A DNA stretch of 64,000 nucleotides, taken from contig NZ_CP016477.1 in NCBI RefSeq assembly GCF_001693275.1, positions 806,001 to 870,000 on the forward strand, read 5' to 3'. The notes below the pieces were generated by a model. The model was not told the origin of the DNA. It saw nothing but the letters and a program-made list of their open reading frames with translations, and searched no databases. Source of the stretch: Picosynechococcus sp. PCC 7117. Its GTDB lineage: Bacteria; Cyanobacteriota; Cyanobacteriia; Cyanobacteriales; MRBY01. The stretch's first letter is position 1. Every line of letters starts with the position of its first letter. Made by a program: the position numbers and the translations under genes. Shown here piece after piece: positions 42,902-51,933 of this stretch.

Positions 42902-42996
42902 TACAGACGAACACTCAACATCGGCAGTGTAGCGAATTTTTTAGAACATTAGACAATCAGATCAATCCGGAAATATTTTTCAGGAATAAACGAAAG

Positions 42997-43665
42997 ATGG
43001 CGTTAACAAGAATTTTAGAACCGGAAGTGATGGACGATCCCGCCGAGGCGATCGCCTACGATGCGATGGATTTTCGAGCGGTGAATCAAGATTTTGCGGA
43101 TCTCGTGGTTACAACTTACCCCCAAGAAACCGCTTTCGTTTTAGATTTGGGCACAGGGACAGCACAAATTCCGATTTTGTTAGGGCAACAGCGCCCCCAA
43201 TGGCAGATTAAAGGCACCGATTTAGCGCAGTCGATGCTCGCTCTAGGACAAAAAAACGTTGTGGCCGCAGGTTTAACAGCACAAATCGAGTTGGTTTATG
43301 CTGATGCGAAAAATTTGCCCTGGCCCGACCAAAGCTTTGATGTGATTATTTCTAATAGCCTGATTCACCATTTACCTGATCCGTTGCCCTGTTTTCAGGA
43401 AATGGGCCGTCTCCTCAAACCCCAGGGAAAAATTATCGTGCGGGATTTGTTTCGTCCCGATAGCACCGCCACCATTGACCAGATCGTTGCTGCTGCCGAG
43501 GGGCCAGGTTTTGATGCGCGTCAACGGCAATTATTCTGGGATTCGCTCCATGCGGCGTTTACGGTGCCTGAAATTGAGGCGATCGCCACCGAAGCAGGCT
43601 TAACCAAGGCCCAAGTTTATCAATCTTCAGAACGCCATTGGACGCTGATTTTTCCCCAGCCTTAA
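42997..43665 (+). CDS. Class I SAM-dependent methyltransferase
   Basis: A 222-residue methyltransferase with the SAM-binding motif VLDLGTGTAQIPILLG (about 49-65), acidic loop KGTDLAQSMLALGQ, motif II/III LVYADAKNLPWPDQSFDVIISNSLIHHLPDP, and a post-motif helix. The fold is that of the Methyltransf_11/25 group, and the substrate is unknown. No membrane span. It lies 45 bases before the broken zinc-ribbon gene on the same strand. Confidence 0.85.
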   Translation: MALTRILEPEVMDDPAEAIAYDAMDFRAVNQDFADLVVTTYPQETAFVLDLGTGTAQIPILLGQQRPQWQIKGTDLAQSMLALGQKNVVAAGLTAQIELVYADAKNLPWPDQSFDVIISNSLIHHLPDPLPCFQEMGRLLKPQGKIIVRDLFRPDSTATIDQIVAAAEGPGFDARQRQLFWDSLHAAFTVPEIEAIATEAGLTKAQVYQSSERHWTLIFPQP

Positions 43666-43710
43666 CGCCATGCAACAAAGAATAAATTTTTTAGCCTCAG
43701 TTCTGAAGTC

Positions 43711-43890
43711 ATGCGTATTCGAGAGAAAAACTGTGATTATTGCCAAACCATTGCGGCAGTTCGTTACCGAATTCAATATGATGCGAGTGAGCAGTGAGTG
43801 TTGGTTTGCCCTGATTGTCGGCGCGAGTTAGCAACCAATAATCCTAACTATCGCTACGGCGGCACCTGGAAGGCGAAAAAACGTAAATAG
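43711..43890 (+). pseudogene. Small double-CxxC zinc-ribbon gene interrupted by an in-frame TGA
   Basis: From the ATG at 43711 the frame reads MRIREKNCDYCQTIAAVRYR and on to DASEQ, then a TGA at 43795-43797, then continues in the same frame VLVCPDCRRELATNNP to GGTWKAKKRK and a TAG at 43890. The two CxxC pairs fall on either side of the stop, so the zinc site needs both parts. As I recall the cyanobacterial family, the position of the TGA is a Trp (TGG), so one G-to-A change would explain it. It is either a recent pseudogene, a sequence error, or readthrough of UGA. Confidence 0.72.
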
Positions 43891-43965
43891 ACCTTTTCGC
43901 GGTCGGGAATTTTCGATCCTCCCAGCACAATGGGATAATAAATGCCGTGCGTTTCTAGGCAGCCC

Positions 43966-45642
43966 ATGAAATCTCGTTCCTTTTTTGTGTATCTCGGTCT
44001 TCTGGTGGTGCTTCTGCTCTCGGTGGGGCTAGGCAGTTGGTTCGCTATTTTTAAACAGAGTCCCTTACCTTGGTTGCAAGGTGGGGTGGCGCGCAATCCG
44101 GCAGCAGCCTTGTTTGTTCCCCGGCAAGCGCCATTGATGCTTTCGCTAGTGGTGAATCCAGAGAAATTAGCCGCCCTGGGCCTCGTGCAAACCCCTTGGG
44201 GTAAACGGCGGGCGACGCTCACGGAATTACAACAGGTGAAAACAAGTTTACTCAGTGCGACGGGACTGGATTACAGCAAGCAGATTGAACCGTGGCTGGG
44301 GGACGAGTTGAGCTTGGCGGTGACTACTTTAGATGTGGATCGCGATCCGAGTAATGGGGTGCAGCCGGGTTATTTATTGGTGGTAGAAGCACGGGATCAG
44401 GCCTTAGCCAAGGAATTTCTACAGCTTTCTTATACGGAACAGGCGATCGCCCCAGAAGCGGGTTTGACGTTTGATCAATATAAGGGGGTCAATTTAGTCA
44501 TTCCCCAGGCGGACAGCCATCGGTTTGCCAGTGCGATTGTGGGTAATTATGTACTGTTTGCCAACGAAGCAAAGGTGCTACGCAGTGCGATTAATACGGT
44601 GCAGGTGCCAGATTTGAATTTGAGCCATGACCCGCAATATACAGAAGCCCTAGAAACCATTGACCGGAAACATATCGGCGTGATGGTGGCGAATTTACCC
44701 GCCCTCAGCGCTTGGATTGCCAACGATCCGACCCCAGAGGAACCGACCCTCGAACAACGTTTGGCGATCGCCATCGGTCTTCATCCAGAGGGGTTAGTGG
44801 CGGAAACGGCTTTGATTGGGGACACGGAACCTAGCCTGATGCCAGGGGCGACCACGGCACCGACCCATGTCCTCAACTACATTCCCCAGGAGGCGATGTT
44901 TGCCGTGGCTGGGCGAGATTTAAACGCTCTCTGGGGTGAAGCGACTACAGGGTTAAATCCGAAAAGTCCCTTATCCCAGATCTTGCAACAGGCGGTCGCC
45001 GCAATCCAAGATCCCCTCGGCATTGACCTCCCCGAAGATATTTTTGCGTGGATTTCTGGGGAATATGCCCTGGCCCTCGTCCCCGATGCCGAACGCAATG
45101 ATGTGGAATGGCTCTTTGTGGCGGAACGACAACCGGAGGTCAACCTCGATCCCGTCATTGAACACTTTGATAGCTTGGCCCAGGAAAAAGGCTTAAGCGT
45201 CGGGCGTTTACCCTTGGGCGATCGCCGCGTCACCGCCTGGACAGCCATCGATACCCAAGACCAAGATGAGCTGGTACAACTCAATGCCGATGTCCGGGGG
45301 GCGCACCTCAGCGTTGACGAGTACGAACTCTTTGCCACTTCTGTAAAAACCCTCAGCCGGGCGATCCAAGCTAATACCGGGCGATCGCTCCTGAAAAACA
45401 AAGATTTCCAGACCAGCATTGCCCAACTGCCTCCCGAAAACAGCGGCTATCTTTTTGCCGATTGGCGTCAAGGTTCCCAACTGTTCAAAACCCAAGTGCC
45501 GATCCTGCGGGTGGTCGATTATGTGGCCAAACCCTTCTTTAACCATCTCCGCGCCTTTACCCTCACCAGTGCCGGCAGTACCCAAGATATTCGGCGATCA
45601 ACCCTATTTTTCAACCTCTCCCCCAATCGTTTACAAAATTGA
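43966..45642 (+). CDS. DUF3352 family protein
   Basis: A protein of about 558 residues with an N-terminal membrane anchor (FFVYLGLLVVLLLSVGLGSWFAIF) and a long extracytoplasmic part of the DUF3352 type: NPAAALFVPRQAPLMLSLVVNPEKL, the repeated FVLVA-like strands (YLLVVEARDQAL), FASAIVGNYVLFANE, IGVMVANLPALSAWIAN and the end GSTQDIRRSTLFFNLSPNRL. The function is unknown; similar proteins occur in most cyanobacteria. I start at the ATG at 43966, which puts the anchor first; an in-frame ATG at 43942 adds eight residues. Confidence 0.82.
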   Translation: MKSRSFFVYLGLLVVLLLSVGLGSWFAIFKQSPLPWLQGGVARNPAAALFVPRQAPLMLSLVVNPEKLAALGLVQTPWGKRRATLTELQQVKTSLLSATGLDYSKQIEPWLGDELSLAVTTLDVDRDPSNGVQPGYLLVVEARDQALAKEFLQLSYTEQAIAPEAGLTFDQYKGVNLVIPQADSHRFASAIVGNYVLFANEAKVLRSAINTVQVPDLNLSHDPQYTEALETIDRKHIGVMVANLPALSAWIANDPTPEEPTLEQRLAIAIGLHPEGLVAETALIGDTEPSLMPGATTAPTHVLNYIPQEAMFAVAGRDLNALWGEATTGLNPKSPLSQILQQAVAAIQDPLGIDLPEDIFAWISGEYALALVPDAERNDVEWLFVAERQPEVNLDPVIEHFDSLAQEKGLSVGRLPLGDRRVTAWTAIDTQDQDELVQLNADVRGAHLSVDEYELFATSVKTLSRAIQANTGRSLLKNKDFQTSIAQLPPENSGYLFADWRQGSQLFKTQVPILRVVDYVAKPFFNHLRAFTLTSAGSTQDIRRSTLFFNLSPNRLQN

Positions 45643-45765
45643 GACGGCCCCCGATTTGTGAAAGTCCCGATTACTATGGAACAAGGTGATCTTTTTGAAA
45701 ATTTTGTCCTCCGGTAACCCTTGCCCCTGCGATTTTAATCTGTTGCTTTTATTTCCCCGCTGCCG

Positions 45766-48006
45766 ATGACTGCTTCCCTATTGGCCCCCGGACACACCCT
45801 GCGCGGACGTTACCATATTCTCCGGTCTCTGGCCCAGGGAGGATTTGGGGCGACTTTTTTAGCAGAAGACCGCGATCGCCCAAAGCGGCCCATCTGTGTG
45901 GTGAAGCTCCTCAAGCCCCAAACCACCGACGCAGAAACCTTAGCAACGGCCCGGCGTTTGTTTGAAACCGAGGCAAAAATTCTCGATGAATTGGGTCAGC
46001 ACCCGCAAATTCCTCAGTTGCTGGCTTATTTTGAGGAAGGCCAAGAGTTTTATTTAGTTGAAGAATACATCGAAGGACAAAGTCTCTGGGAAGAACTACA
46101 GCAGCTTTCTCCTTGTCCTCCGGCAAGGGCGATCACCCTTGTGCAAGAAATCCTGGAATTGTTAGTTTTTGTCCACGAGCACCAGGTAATTCACCGGGAT
46201 CTCAACCCCAGTAACCTCATTCGCCGCCAAGCCGATCAAAAACTCTGCCTCATTGATTTTGGTGCGGTTAAACAGGTCACCCACCAATTTGCCAGTACCT
46301 CCGGTCGGCCCACCATTGCCATCGGCACCCAAGGCTATATGCCCCTAGAGCAGATTCAGGGCTATCCTCGTTACTGTAGCGACCTCTATGCGGCGGGGAT
46401 GATTGCGATTACGGCCCTGACGGGTACCGCCCCTGACAAAATTCCCCTCGATGCCCAAACCGGGGAAGTGCAATGGCAGGATCAAGTGGAAATTTCAGCA
46501 GAGGTCAGGCACTTTCTCTCTAAGATGGTGCACCATAATTGGCGCGATCGCTTCGAGACAGCTACAGAAGCCCAACAAGCCTTGCAGCCATTGGCGACCC
46601 AGGGGACACAGTCACCGCAAACGAGCACCCGTGTTTTGTCACCCGTAACGGGCAGCATTCAACATATTAAACAAACGGCGATCGCCCCCCTCAATTACCT
46701 CTCAACGGTCGTTTCCCAGCAATACCAGCGTTTGAGCGTTAATCACCAGGCGATCAAGGCCGCCCTTCTCGGTGTTGGCTTAGCGGCGTTGGTGGGCACT
46801 GGTCTAGGTGTTCATGCGGGGTGGCGGTGGTGGTCAGAGCGCCAAGCCCTGATCGCCCAATACGAACAGGCCCAACTATCCCAATCTCAAAATCAACTGG
46901 AGCAGGCCCTCGCCCAATACCAAGAAATTTTACAGACTGTCCCAGACCATGAAGGAGCGCTTTTGGGAAAGGCCCAAGTCCTCCAAGCCCTCGAACGATT
47001 TGACGCGGCTTTAGGGGCCTATGATCAGCTATTAGAGGTTAATCCACGCCGTTGGGAAGCCTGGTGGGGCAAAGGTAAAATCGCCAGCGATCACCAACAG
47101 GACGACCAAGCCCTAACCTTTCTCGACCGCGCTATTCAAGAAGATGCCCGGCAAGCGGTGGTTTGGGAGACAAAGGCTCGACTTCATCTCCGTCGCGAAG
47201 AAACCGATGCCGCCCTTAGCAGTCTCGATGCGTTTCTCAGGTTGGATTCCCAGCAGGTCTGGGCCTGGTTTGAGAAGGGCTGGATTCACCACAATCGCGC
47301 CGAATATAATGCGGCGATCGCCGCCTACCAGCAGGCCCTCAAACTTGACGACCGGAACGCCGATATTTGGTACCAGCAGGGCAACAGCTATAGCAAACTG
47401 CAACGGTACCGGGACGCCAAAGATGCCTATATCCGGGTAGTAGAACTGGAGCCAGACCGCGCTCCCGCCTGGTATAGCCTCGGCATGGCCCAAGAAAATC
47501 TCCGCAATTACACCGAAGCTCAGGATGCCTTTGCCAATGTCACTCGCCTCGAACCCAACAACGACCGGGCTTGGTATCATCTCGCCTGGAACGCAGAACA
47601 AAACAGCGATCGCCCCACGGCCATCAATGCCTACCACCGTGTCGTTGCCCTAAATAGCGATGATCGTCCCAGTTGGCGCAGTCTAGGAAATTTACTCTAT
47701 GACTCTGAAAATTACACCGAGGCGATCGCCGCCTACGAAAATACCCTCCGCCTAGACGATGCCGATGGAGATATTTGGGCGCGTTTGGGGAATGCCTACA
47801 AAGCGACGGGTCAGTACCAAGCCGCAATTAATGCCTACGACGAAGCGCTCCAATACAAGCCCAATGACCCAGATATTTTAGGCGATCGCCAGGATGCCCA
47901 GGAGCGTCTCCAGTGGGAACAAGCCCAAGATGATTTTAAAGAAGGAGCCGATAGCCTGAAAGAAGTGCTCCGGGATACCCTGCGGGAAATTGTGCCCTGG
48001 TTATAG
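45766..48006 (+). CDS. Serine/threonine protein kinase with C-terminal TPR repeats
   Basis: A 746-residue kinase. The N-terminal kinase domain (about 10-280) has the Gly-rich loop LAQGGFGATFLA, the ATP-binding Lys in ICVVKLLK, catalytic loop HRDLNPSNL, DFGAVK and the activation-segment end GTQGYMPLEQ. The Lys normally two residues after the catalytic Asp (HRDxK) is Asn, so activity may be altered. A membrane span (AALLGVGLAALVGTGLGVH, about 335-355) separates it from about ten TPRs (GALLGKAQVLQALERFDAAL onward). The TPRs likely bind partners on the far side of the membrane. It is followed by the psbH terminator. Confidence 0.9.
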   Translation: MTASLLAPGHTLRGRYHILRSLAQGGFGATFLAEDRDRPKRPICVVKLLKPQTTDAETLATARRLFETEAKILDELGQHPQIPQLLAYFEEGQEFYLVEEYIEGQSLWEELQQLSPCPPARAITLVQEILELLVFVHEHQVIHRDLNPSNLIRRQADQKLCLIDFGAVKQVTHQFASTSGRPTIAIGTQGYMPLEQIQGYPRYCSDLYAAGMIAITALTGTAPDKIPLDAQTGEVQWQDQVEISAEVRHFLSKMVHHNWRDRFETATEAQQALQPLATQGTQSPQTSTRVLSPVTGSIQHIKQTAIAPLNYLSTVVSQQYQRLSVNHQAIKAALLGVGLAALVGTGLGVHAGWRWWSERQALIAQYEQAQLSQSQNQLEQALAQYQEILQTVPDHEGALLGKAQVLQALERFDAALGAYDQLLEVNPRRWEAWWGKGKIASDHQQDDQALTFLDRAIQEDARQAVVWETKARLHLRREETDAALSSLDAFLRLDSQQVWAWFEKGWIHHNRAEYNAAIAAYQQALKLDDRNADIWYQQGNSYSKLQRYRDAKDAYIRVVELEPDRAPAWYSLGMAQENLRNYTEAQDAFANVTRLEPNNDRAWYHLAWNAEQNSDRPTAINAYHRVVALNSDDRPSWRSLGNLLYDSENYTEAIAAYENTLRLDDADGDIWARLGNAYKATGQYQAAINAYDEALQYKPNDPDILGDRQDAQERLQWEQAQDDFKEGADSLKEVLRDTLREIVPWL

Positions 48007-48016
48007 CAACCGACCA

Positions 48017-48040
48017 CAAAAAATCCGGGTAGACCCGGAT
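48017..48040 (-). terminator. Terminator of psbH
   Basis: ATCCGGGT (48023-48030) and ACCCGGAT (48033-48040) are perfect arms with a 2-base gap; on the minus strand the stem is followed by a T-run. It lies 43 bases past the psbH stop. The kinase transcript on the other strand would also form the stem, but without a U-tract. Confidence 0.85.
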
Positions 48041-48082
48041 CTCAGCAGAAAAATGGCTTCAAAAATGGTGATTGGCAAATCC

Positions 48083-48286
48083 TTAGAAACCAAGGGCAGT
48101 CCAATCCACTTCAAAACCTTCGAGAATCAGAGAAGAATTGTAGATCTGGAGAATAATAAGCAGGAATACTAAAAACAACGCCATGAAGACGCCCATGAGC
48201 GGTGTGGTGCCCCAACCGGGAGCGACTTTACCGTATTCAGAATTCAAAGGCTTGAGAATATCTCCCAACCGAGTACGCTGTGCCAT
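48083..48286 (-). CDS. psbH: Photosystem II protein PsbH
   Basis: A 67-residue thylakoid subunit of photosystem II, important for quinone-site function and CP47 stability. The start [32 protein letters not shown], the single membrane span ([17 protein letters not shown]) and the end [13 protein letters not shown] are diagnostic. The N-terminal Thr region is phosphorylated in plants but not generally in cyanobacteria. It is divergent from psbN across 80 bases, the usual cyanobacterial arrangement. Confidence 0.97.
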   Translation of the reverse strand: MAQRTRLGDILKPLNSEYGKVAPGWGTTPLMGVFMALFLVFLLIILQIYNSSLILEGFEVDWTALGF

Positions 48287-48366
48287 AGGATTCGTGTATC
48301 GTAAAGGATTTTTGTAATGTTCCGTAATATTATAGAGGAAGAGTCATCATAAACTGAGATACACCT
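48287..48366. promoter_or_regulatory. Divergent psbH/psbN promoter region
   Basis: These 80 bases must hold both promoters. A perfect TATAAT on the minus strand (48334 to 48329), 43 bases before psbH, is a good -10 box for psbH. No clear -35 or psbN promoter is visible by eye. Confidence 0.55.
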
Positions 48367-48498
48367 ATGGATTCTGCAACAGTTCTTAGCATCGGCATTG
48401 CGGTGGTTGTGATCGCCGTAACAGGGTTTTCGATTTACACAGCCTTCGGGCCTCCTTCGGTAGAACTTGAGGATCCCTTTGAAGATCATGAAGATTAA
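48367..48498 (+). CDS. psbN: PsbN protein
   Basis: A 43-residue single-span thylakoid protein needed for photosystem II assembly and repair in plants, although not itself a core subunit. The start MDSATVLSIGIAVVVIAVTGFSIY and the acidic end VELEDPFEDHED match PsbN. It is divergent from psbH and followed by a terminator near 48656. Confidence 0.96.
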   Translation: MDSATVLSIGIAVVVIAVTGFSIYTAFGPPSVELEDPFEDHED

Positions 48499-48655
48499 GC
48501 GGGCAGCGACCCTTTAACATCAAGCCCCATGGTTCTTCTGCCTGGGTTGTTTTTCTCCCCAGTCTCGCTGTCATCATAAAACCCTTTTTGAGATGTCTTT
48601 TTATACCGTCACAATCTGACGCACTTCAACTAGCTCACTTGAAATAAGTTGATCA

Positions 48656-48680
48656 GGCAGCCTCCGGGCTGTTTTTTCTT
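48656..48680 (+). terminator. Terminator downstream of psbN
   Basis: CAGCC (48658-48662) / GGCTG (48667-48671) with loop TCCG is followed by TTTTTT. It lies 158 bases past psbN, leaving an untranslated tail, and faces the HAD gene. Confidence 0.8.
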
Positions 48681-48714
48681 GGGGGATTGCTCGAAATTCT
48701 GGGTTTTAAAAACG

Positions 48715-49458
48715 TCAAAATAGTTGTAACAAAACCTCAGGTAAGAGCTCTTGCACTCCTGGGAGAACAATATTGGCCCCGACATCCTGCAAGTTAGAGG
48801 CATACATATACTCCTTGTCGTCACCAGTCTGGGCGTGGGGTGGGATCACCCCAATGGCTCGCCATCGTCGTTGGGGCTGCTGGCTGATGGCATTGGTAAT
48901 GGTGCGCATATCGGCAGCGGTATCTCCCACGTAGGCGACGGGGGTCTTGGCTGATGCGGCTTCGAGTTGGGCGATCGCCGCGAGTAATCCCTTGGGATCA
49001 GGTTTTTCGGGGGCATCTTCCATGGCAATGAGCACAGGATTTTCTAGGCCCAAACGACCTTTTAGTACGTGTTCAGCAGAACCCCGCATGGCACCACTAA
49101 AAAAGCCCCAGGCAATATCGGCAGCGGTGAGGGCCTCAAAATAGGCTTTGGTGACGAGCAACGGTTCATCGTTGATATACCCATCAAAATTGTGACCCCG
49201 GTATTTGCGCTGGAAAAAAGCGACGAGCTCTTTAAAATTGACAGGAATCGTCTCATCCCAACGGCGGATCAGTTCCTGGGAGGCTTTCCAATCGTTATTC
49301 CAAATGGCCTCGGCCTTGAGACTATCGATTTCACCATTGCTGGGGCGATATTCCCCCTGGGTGTAATGTTCAACGGTATCGGCGATCGCCCGCCGGTAGG
49401 ACTGACTCACATCGCGAATCACCCCGTCGATATCAAAAATCACAATCCCCTTCGCCAT
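48715..49458 (-). CDS. HAD-superfamily (subfamily IA) phosphatase
   Basis: A 247-residue HAD hydrolase. Motif I is FDIDGVIRD with the nucleophile Asp at about residue 9, motif III has Lys in the PEKPDPK segment, and motif IV is YVGDTAADMRT. An alpha-helical cap lies between motifs I and II. The pattern TIGR01548-like, associated in other bacteria with imidazoleglycerol/aminotransferase-type genes, is possible but not secure. The substrate is unknown. I choose the ATG at 49458 with AGAGGTGG upstream; the open frame extends to 49596. Confidence 0.85.
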   Translation of the reverse strand: MAKGIVIFDIDGVIRDVSQSYRRAIADTVEHYTQGEYRPSNGEIDSLKAEAIWNNDWKASQELIRRWDETIPVNFKELVAFFQRKYRGHNFDGYINDEPLLVTKAYFEALTAADIAWGFFSGAMRGSAEHVLKGRLGLENPVLIAMEDAPEKPDPKGLLAAIAQLEAASAKTPVAYVGDTAADMRTITNAISQQPQRRWRAIGVIPPHAQTGDDKEYMYASNLQDVGANIVLPGVQELLPEVLLQLF

Positions 49459-49675
49459 GGTCACCACCTCTGTTGCAAAACCTATCGCTATACTTATCGT
49501 CTCGTTTGCTATTTTCCCAAGTCTTTGACTGAAAACAAAATCAGATTTTTTCTGTTCTCTTTGGGGCTTGGGCAAAGGCTCAATACCCCATAACAAAATT
49601 ACCGCCCCTTAATATCAGTCCAAACAAAACGGGGTTGCTCAAACTAAGATTAAAGACGGTAATTCAATTTTTTAG

Positions 49676-49702
49676 AACAAAACAATAACACCCCATGGGG
49701 TG
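49676..49702 (-). terminator. Terminator of cpcG
   Basis: On the minus strand CACCCCATGGGGTG (49702-49689) is a perfect palindromic stem followed by TTATTGTTTTG. It lies 17 bases past the cpcG stop. Confidence 0.75.
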
Positions 49703-49718
49703 CTAGAAGCTGTCCGTC

Positions 49719-50465
49719 TTAGTTGCGGTAAGGCACTGCGGCAAGGCTGATGTCTGCGGCGGAAACCCGAACGTTGACTTTGGGAATCTGGGCAGAACGC
49801 GCCATGTTGAGGAAGAGAGCGGGATCGCCAGCTTGGGGCACCCGGTCGGGAGTCCGGAAACGACGGACTGCATTTTGCCAAACCACTTGGGGGAAGCCCA
49901 ACTGGGAGCGGTAGTAAGCATCGTAACGGGGAGACTTGATGTTAAAGGGTGTCTCACCTTGCTCACGGCTAGCGAGGCTACGGCGGCGCTGGTAGGGCAC
50001 CGTGTCATAGCCGAAGTTTTCCATATACTCATCAGTGTTGAGGAGTTGGTCAACAAAGGCCGCTAGACCCTTGGTGCAGATCACGATTGACCAGGCAATT
50101 TTTTCCTGTTCGCTGAAGGGATCGCGACCGAGTACCCGTTGGATACACTGCTCAACAAAGCGATAGTTACTGTTTTTGTTATAGAAGCTATCGATGAAGG
50201 TTTCCGACAGCAACAGACCCCGAATGAAGTCACGGACAGTGATTTGACCGTTGCGCAACTGGGATTCGAGTAGCTGTTGGCGATCGCACTTAAAAGCGTG
50301 GAAGAAAATTTGACGATAGGCAGCGTTGATGAGAACGTCAAAGTCAGAATCGCTAATGACGTTATCGGTTGTAAAAACAAAAGGCTGCTCGTCGCCACCG
50401 ACGGTATACCCTGCTACCCGAGTGTTTTGGCTCGAGGGGGCGTATTGTAATAAAGGAATTGTCAA
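49719..50465 (-). CDS. cpcG: Phycobilisome rod-core linker CpcG
   Basis: Links phycocyanin rods to the allophycocyanin core of the phycobilisome. The 248 residues carry the PBS-linker domain (about 12-180: [76 protein letters not shown]), then a basic segment with [17 protein letters not shown] and a C-terminus ([20 protein letters not shown]). There is no hydrophobic C-terminal anchor, so it is CpcG1-like rather than the membrane-bound CpcL. The start codon is a TTG at 50465 with GGAGGT just upstream. Confidence 0.95.
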   Translation of the reverse strand: MTIPLLQYAPSSQNTRVAGYTVGGDEQPFVFTTDNVISDSDFDVLINAAYRQIFFHAFKCDRQQLLESQLRNGQITVRDFIRGLLLSETFIDSFYNKNSNYRFVEQCIQRVLGRDPFSEQEKIAWSIVICTKGLAAFVDQLLNTDEYMENFGYDTVPYQRRRSLASREQGETPFNIKSPRYDAYYRSQLGFPQVVWQNAVRRFRTPDRVPQAGDPALFLNMARSAQIPKVNVRVSAADISLAAVPYRN

Positions 50466-50864
50466 ACCAGACCTCCGTTATATCAGAAGACTTTAAAAAA
50501 TAAAATTTCTTACTGATTAGCATAAGGGAGTCAGGGGCTATCCCTCGGAAAGATTAAAAAATATTACAGAAGTTAACGTTTATTTCCTGCGCCCTAGGGC
50601 CGCAGTAGCTTGCTTTTTCGGCAAAACTTGATCAAACAAGGGTCTATTCTGGGGCGATCGCCGGGGCCATTTCCTTAAGATAAAAGGAAAAAAGATCCGG
50701 CCCTAAAAGGTCAATTTAGAACAATTGACGGTGGCCGAAAAAAATGCAGTATTTTAGAGAAAGTTGAGTCTCCCAACCCCTTAGTTTGACCGTGGGGTTA
50801 CTGAGCCGTGATCGCCTTCCCCATCCCATTGATTGTTCTCCGTTGAGAGTGTAGGAGTTTTCGG
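50466..50864. promoter_or_regulatory. Gene-free divergent upstream region of cpcG and the gene at 50865
   Basis: These 399 bases hold no supported gene. They must contain the cpcG promoter and leader on one strand and the promoter of the 50865 gene on the other. I see a HIP1 palindrome near 50654 and the palindrome CCCTAGGG near 50592, but no recognisable riboswitch, sRNA family or light-regulatory motif. Confidence 0.45.
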
Positions 50865-51866
50865 ATGAATCAAGCCCCCCCTAACGCCGCAAATGCTAGC
50901 TTTCAGGCTGCTTTAGACAATTTAGACCTAGATCTAGACCGAGAATTGCAACGTTATCGGCAACAGCGGCCACCATCCGAGCGATTCACACCGCCTCCAA
51001 GTCCAGAACCGCCCCTCGATGGGGGATCTGCAGCTCTTGATCAGGGTGATGATGGCGAATTAATGGCGCAACAACCAGCACAGGCTTCTGAAACAGACAC
51101 TACCGAGACCATCACTGCTGTTGCTGGCCCCCTTTCCCCCTGGGAGCAGCCCACGCCCCCCCCGGAAGATTACCTGCAATCGTCGGAGGAACTCCTCAAA
51201 AGTTTAGATGCCAGCAGCCAACCTGTTACCCCGCCTACGCCACGTTGGAAACTGGGTCTTGCTTTTTTGGGAGCAGCCATTTTAGGGGGGGGATTGGTGG
51301 CCTTGGCGATCGCCGTTCCCGATTTATTTACCCCGACCCCAGTCCCGGAAACAGCCGCAGAATCCTCCCCGGCCCAGACCACGGCAACAACGCCAGAGAC
51401 CACTGCGTCGGCGACCTCTAGCACCGTTAATTTAGCCTCCCAAGAATTTATCGAGTTGCGCCTAGATAATCTCAGCATCATTGATCCCAGCGTACCCACG
51501 GACACCGAAAATACCGAAGCCGATGCCACTGCTTCTACCAGTGCCACAACGCCTCCCCCGACTCCAGATCAAGCAATAGCAACCCCCCTTGCGCCAGTGC
51601 CGGGCTTTCCGGGGACACCTTTGGCCACCCCCGATGGTTTGAAGTTGGGATATTACTACGTGATTTTCCGAAATACGAGTCCCAGCGCCCTGGAGCGTGC
51701 TCAGGCAGTGGTTGATGGGGCTTTTGTGCGACAGTTCCCCGTGGGCCAAGCCATTCAGATGGCAGAAGTCGATTCAGCCACCAAAGCCGATGATCTGATG
51801 CGTCAATTTAAGGCCCAAAAAATTGCAGCGGAGGTTTATTACCATCAACTGTCGCCAGCTTCCTAA
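50865..51866 (+). CDS. Membrane-anchored protein with disordered linkers and SPOR-like end
   Basis: A 333-residue protein. The N-terminal 125 residues are acidic, Pro/Glu/Gln rich and disordered, beginning with a short helical stretch (FQAALDNLDLDLDRELQRY). One membrane span (LGLAFLGAAILGGGLVALAIA, about 130-150) leads to a Thr/Ala/Pro-rich linker and a final domain (YYYVIFRNTSPSALERAQAVVDGAFVRQFPVG, ADDLMRQFKAQKIAAEVYYH) that resembles a SPOR peptidoglycan-binding fold. It is followed by the PspA-like gene, 67 bases later. I do not know its function; an envelope role is inferred. Confidence 0.7.
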   Translation: MNQAPPNAANASFQAALDNLDLDLDRELQRYRQQRPPSERFTPPPSPEPPLDGGSAALDQGDDGELMAQQPAQASETDTTETITAVAGPLSPWEQPTPPPEDYLQSSEELLKSLDASSQPVTPPTPRWKLGLAFLGAAILGGGLVALAIAVPDLFTPTPVPETAAESSPAQTTATTPETTASATSSTVNLASQEFIELRLDNLSIIDPSVPTDTENTEADATASTSATTPPPTPDQAIATPLAPVPGFPGTPLATPDGLKLGYYYVIFRNTSPSALERAQAVVDGAFVRQFPVGQAIQMAEVDSATKADDLMRQFKAQKIAAEVYYHQLSPAS

Positions 51867-51933
51867 ACGAGGCGATCGCCCCCTGGGCTAGATTAGTAGT
51901 TGAAACGCGTCAGTAAGCGGGACACTGGGCACG

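Noticed and set aside
44877-45585. Minus-strand frames of 125-180 codons opposite the DUF3352 gene
   Set aside because: Shadows of a strongly coding plus strand; no recognisable domain.
49459-49596. N-terminal extension of the HAD phosphatase to 49596
   Set aside because: The HAD nucleophile motif should be near the N-terminus, and the ATG at 49458 has a good ribosome-binding site.
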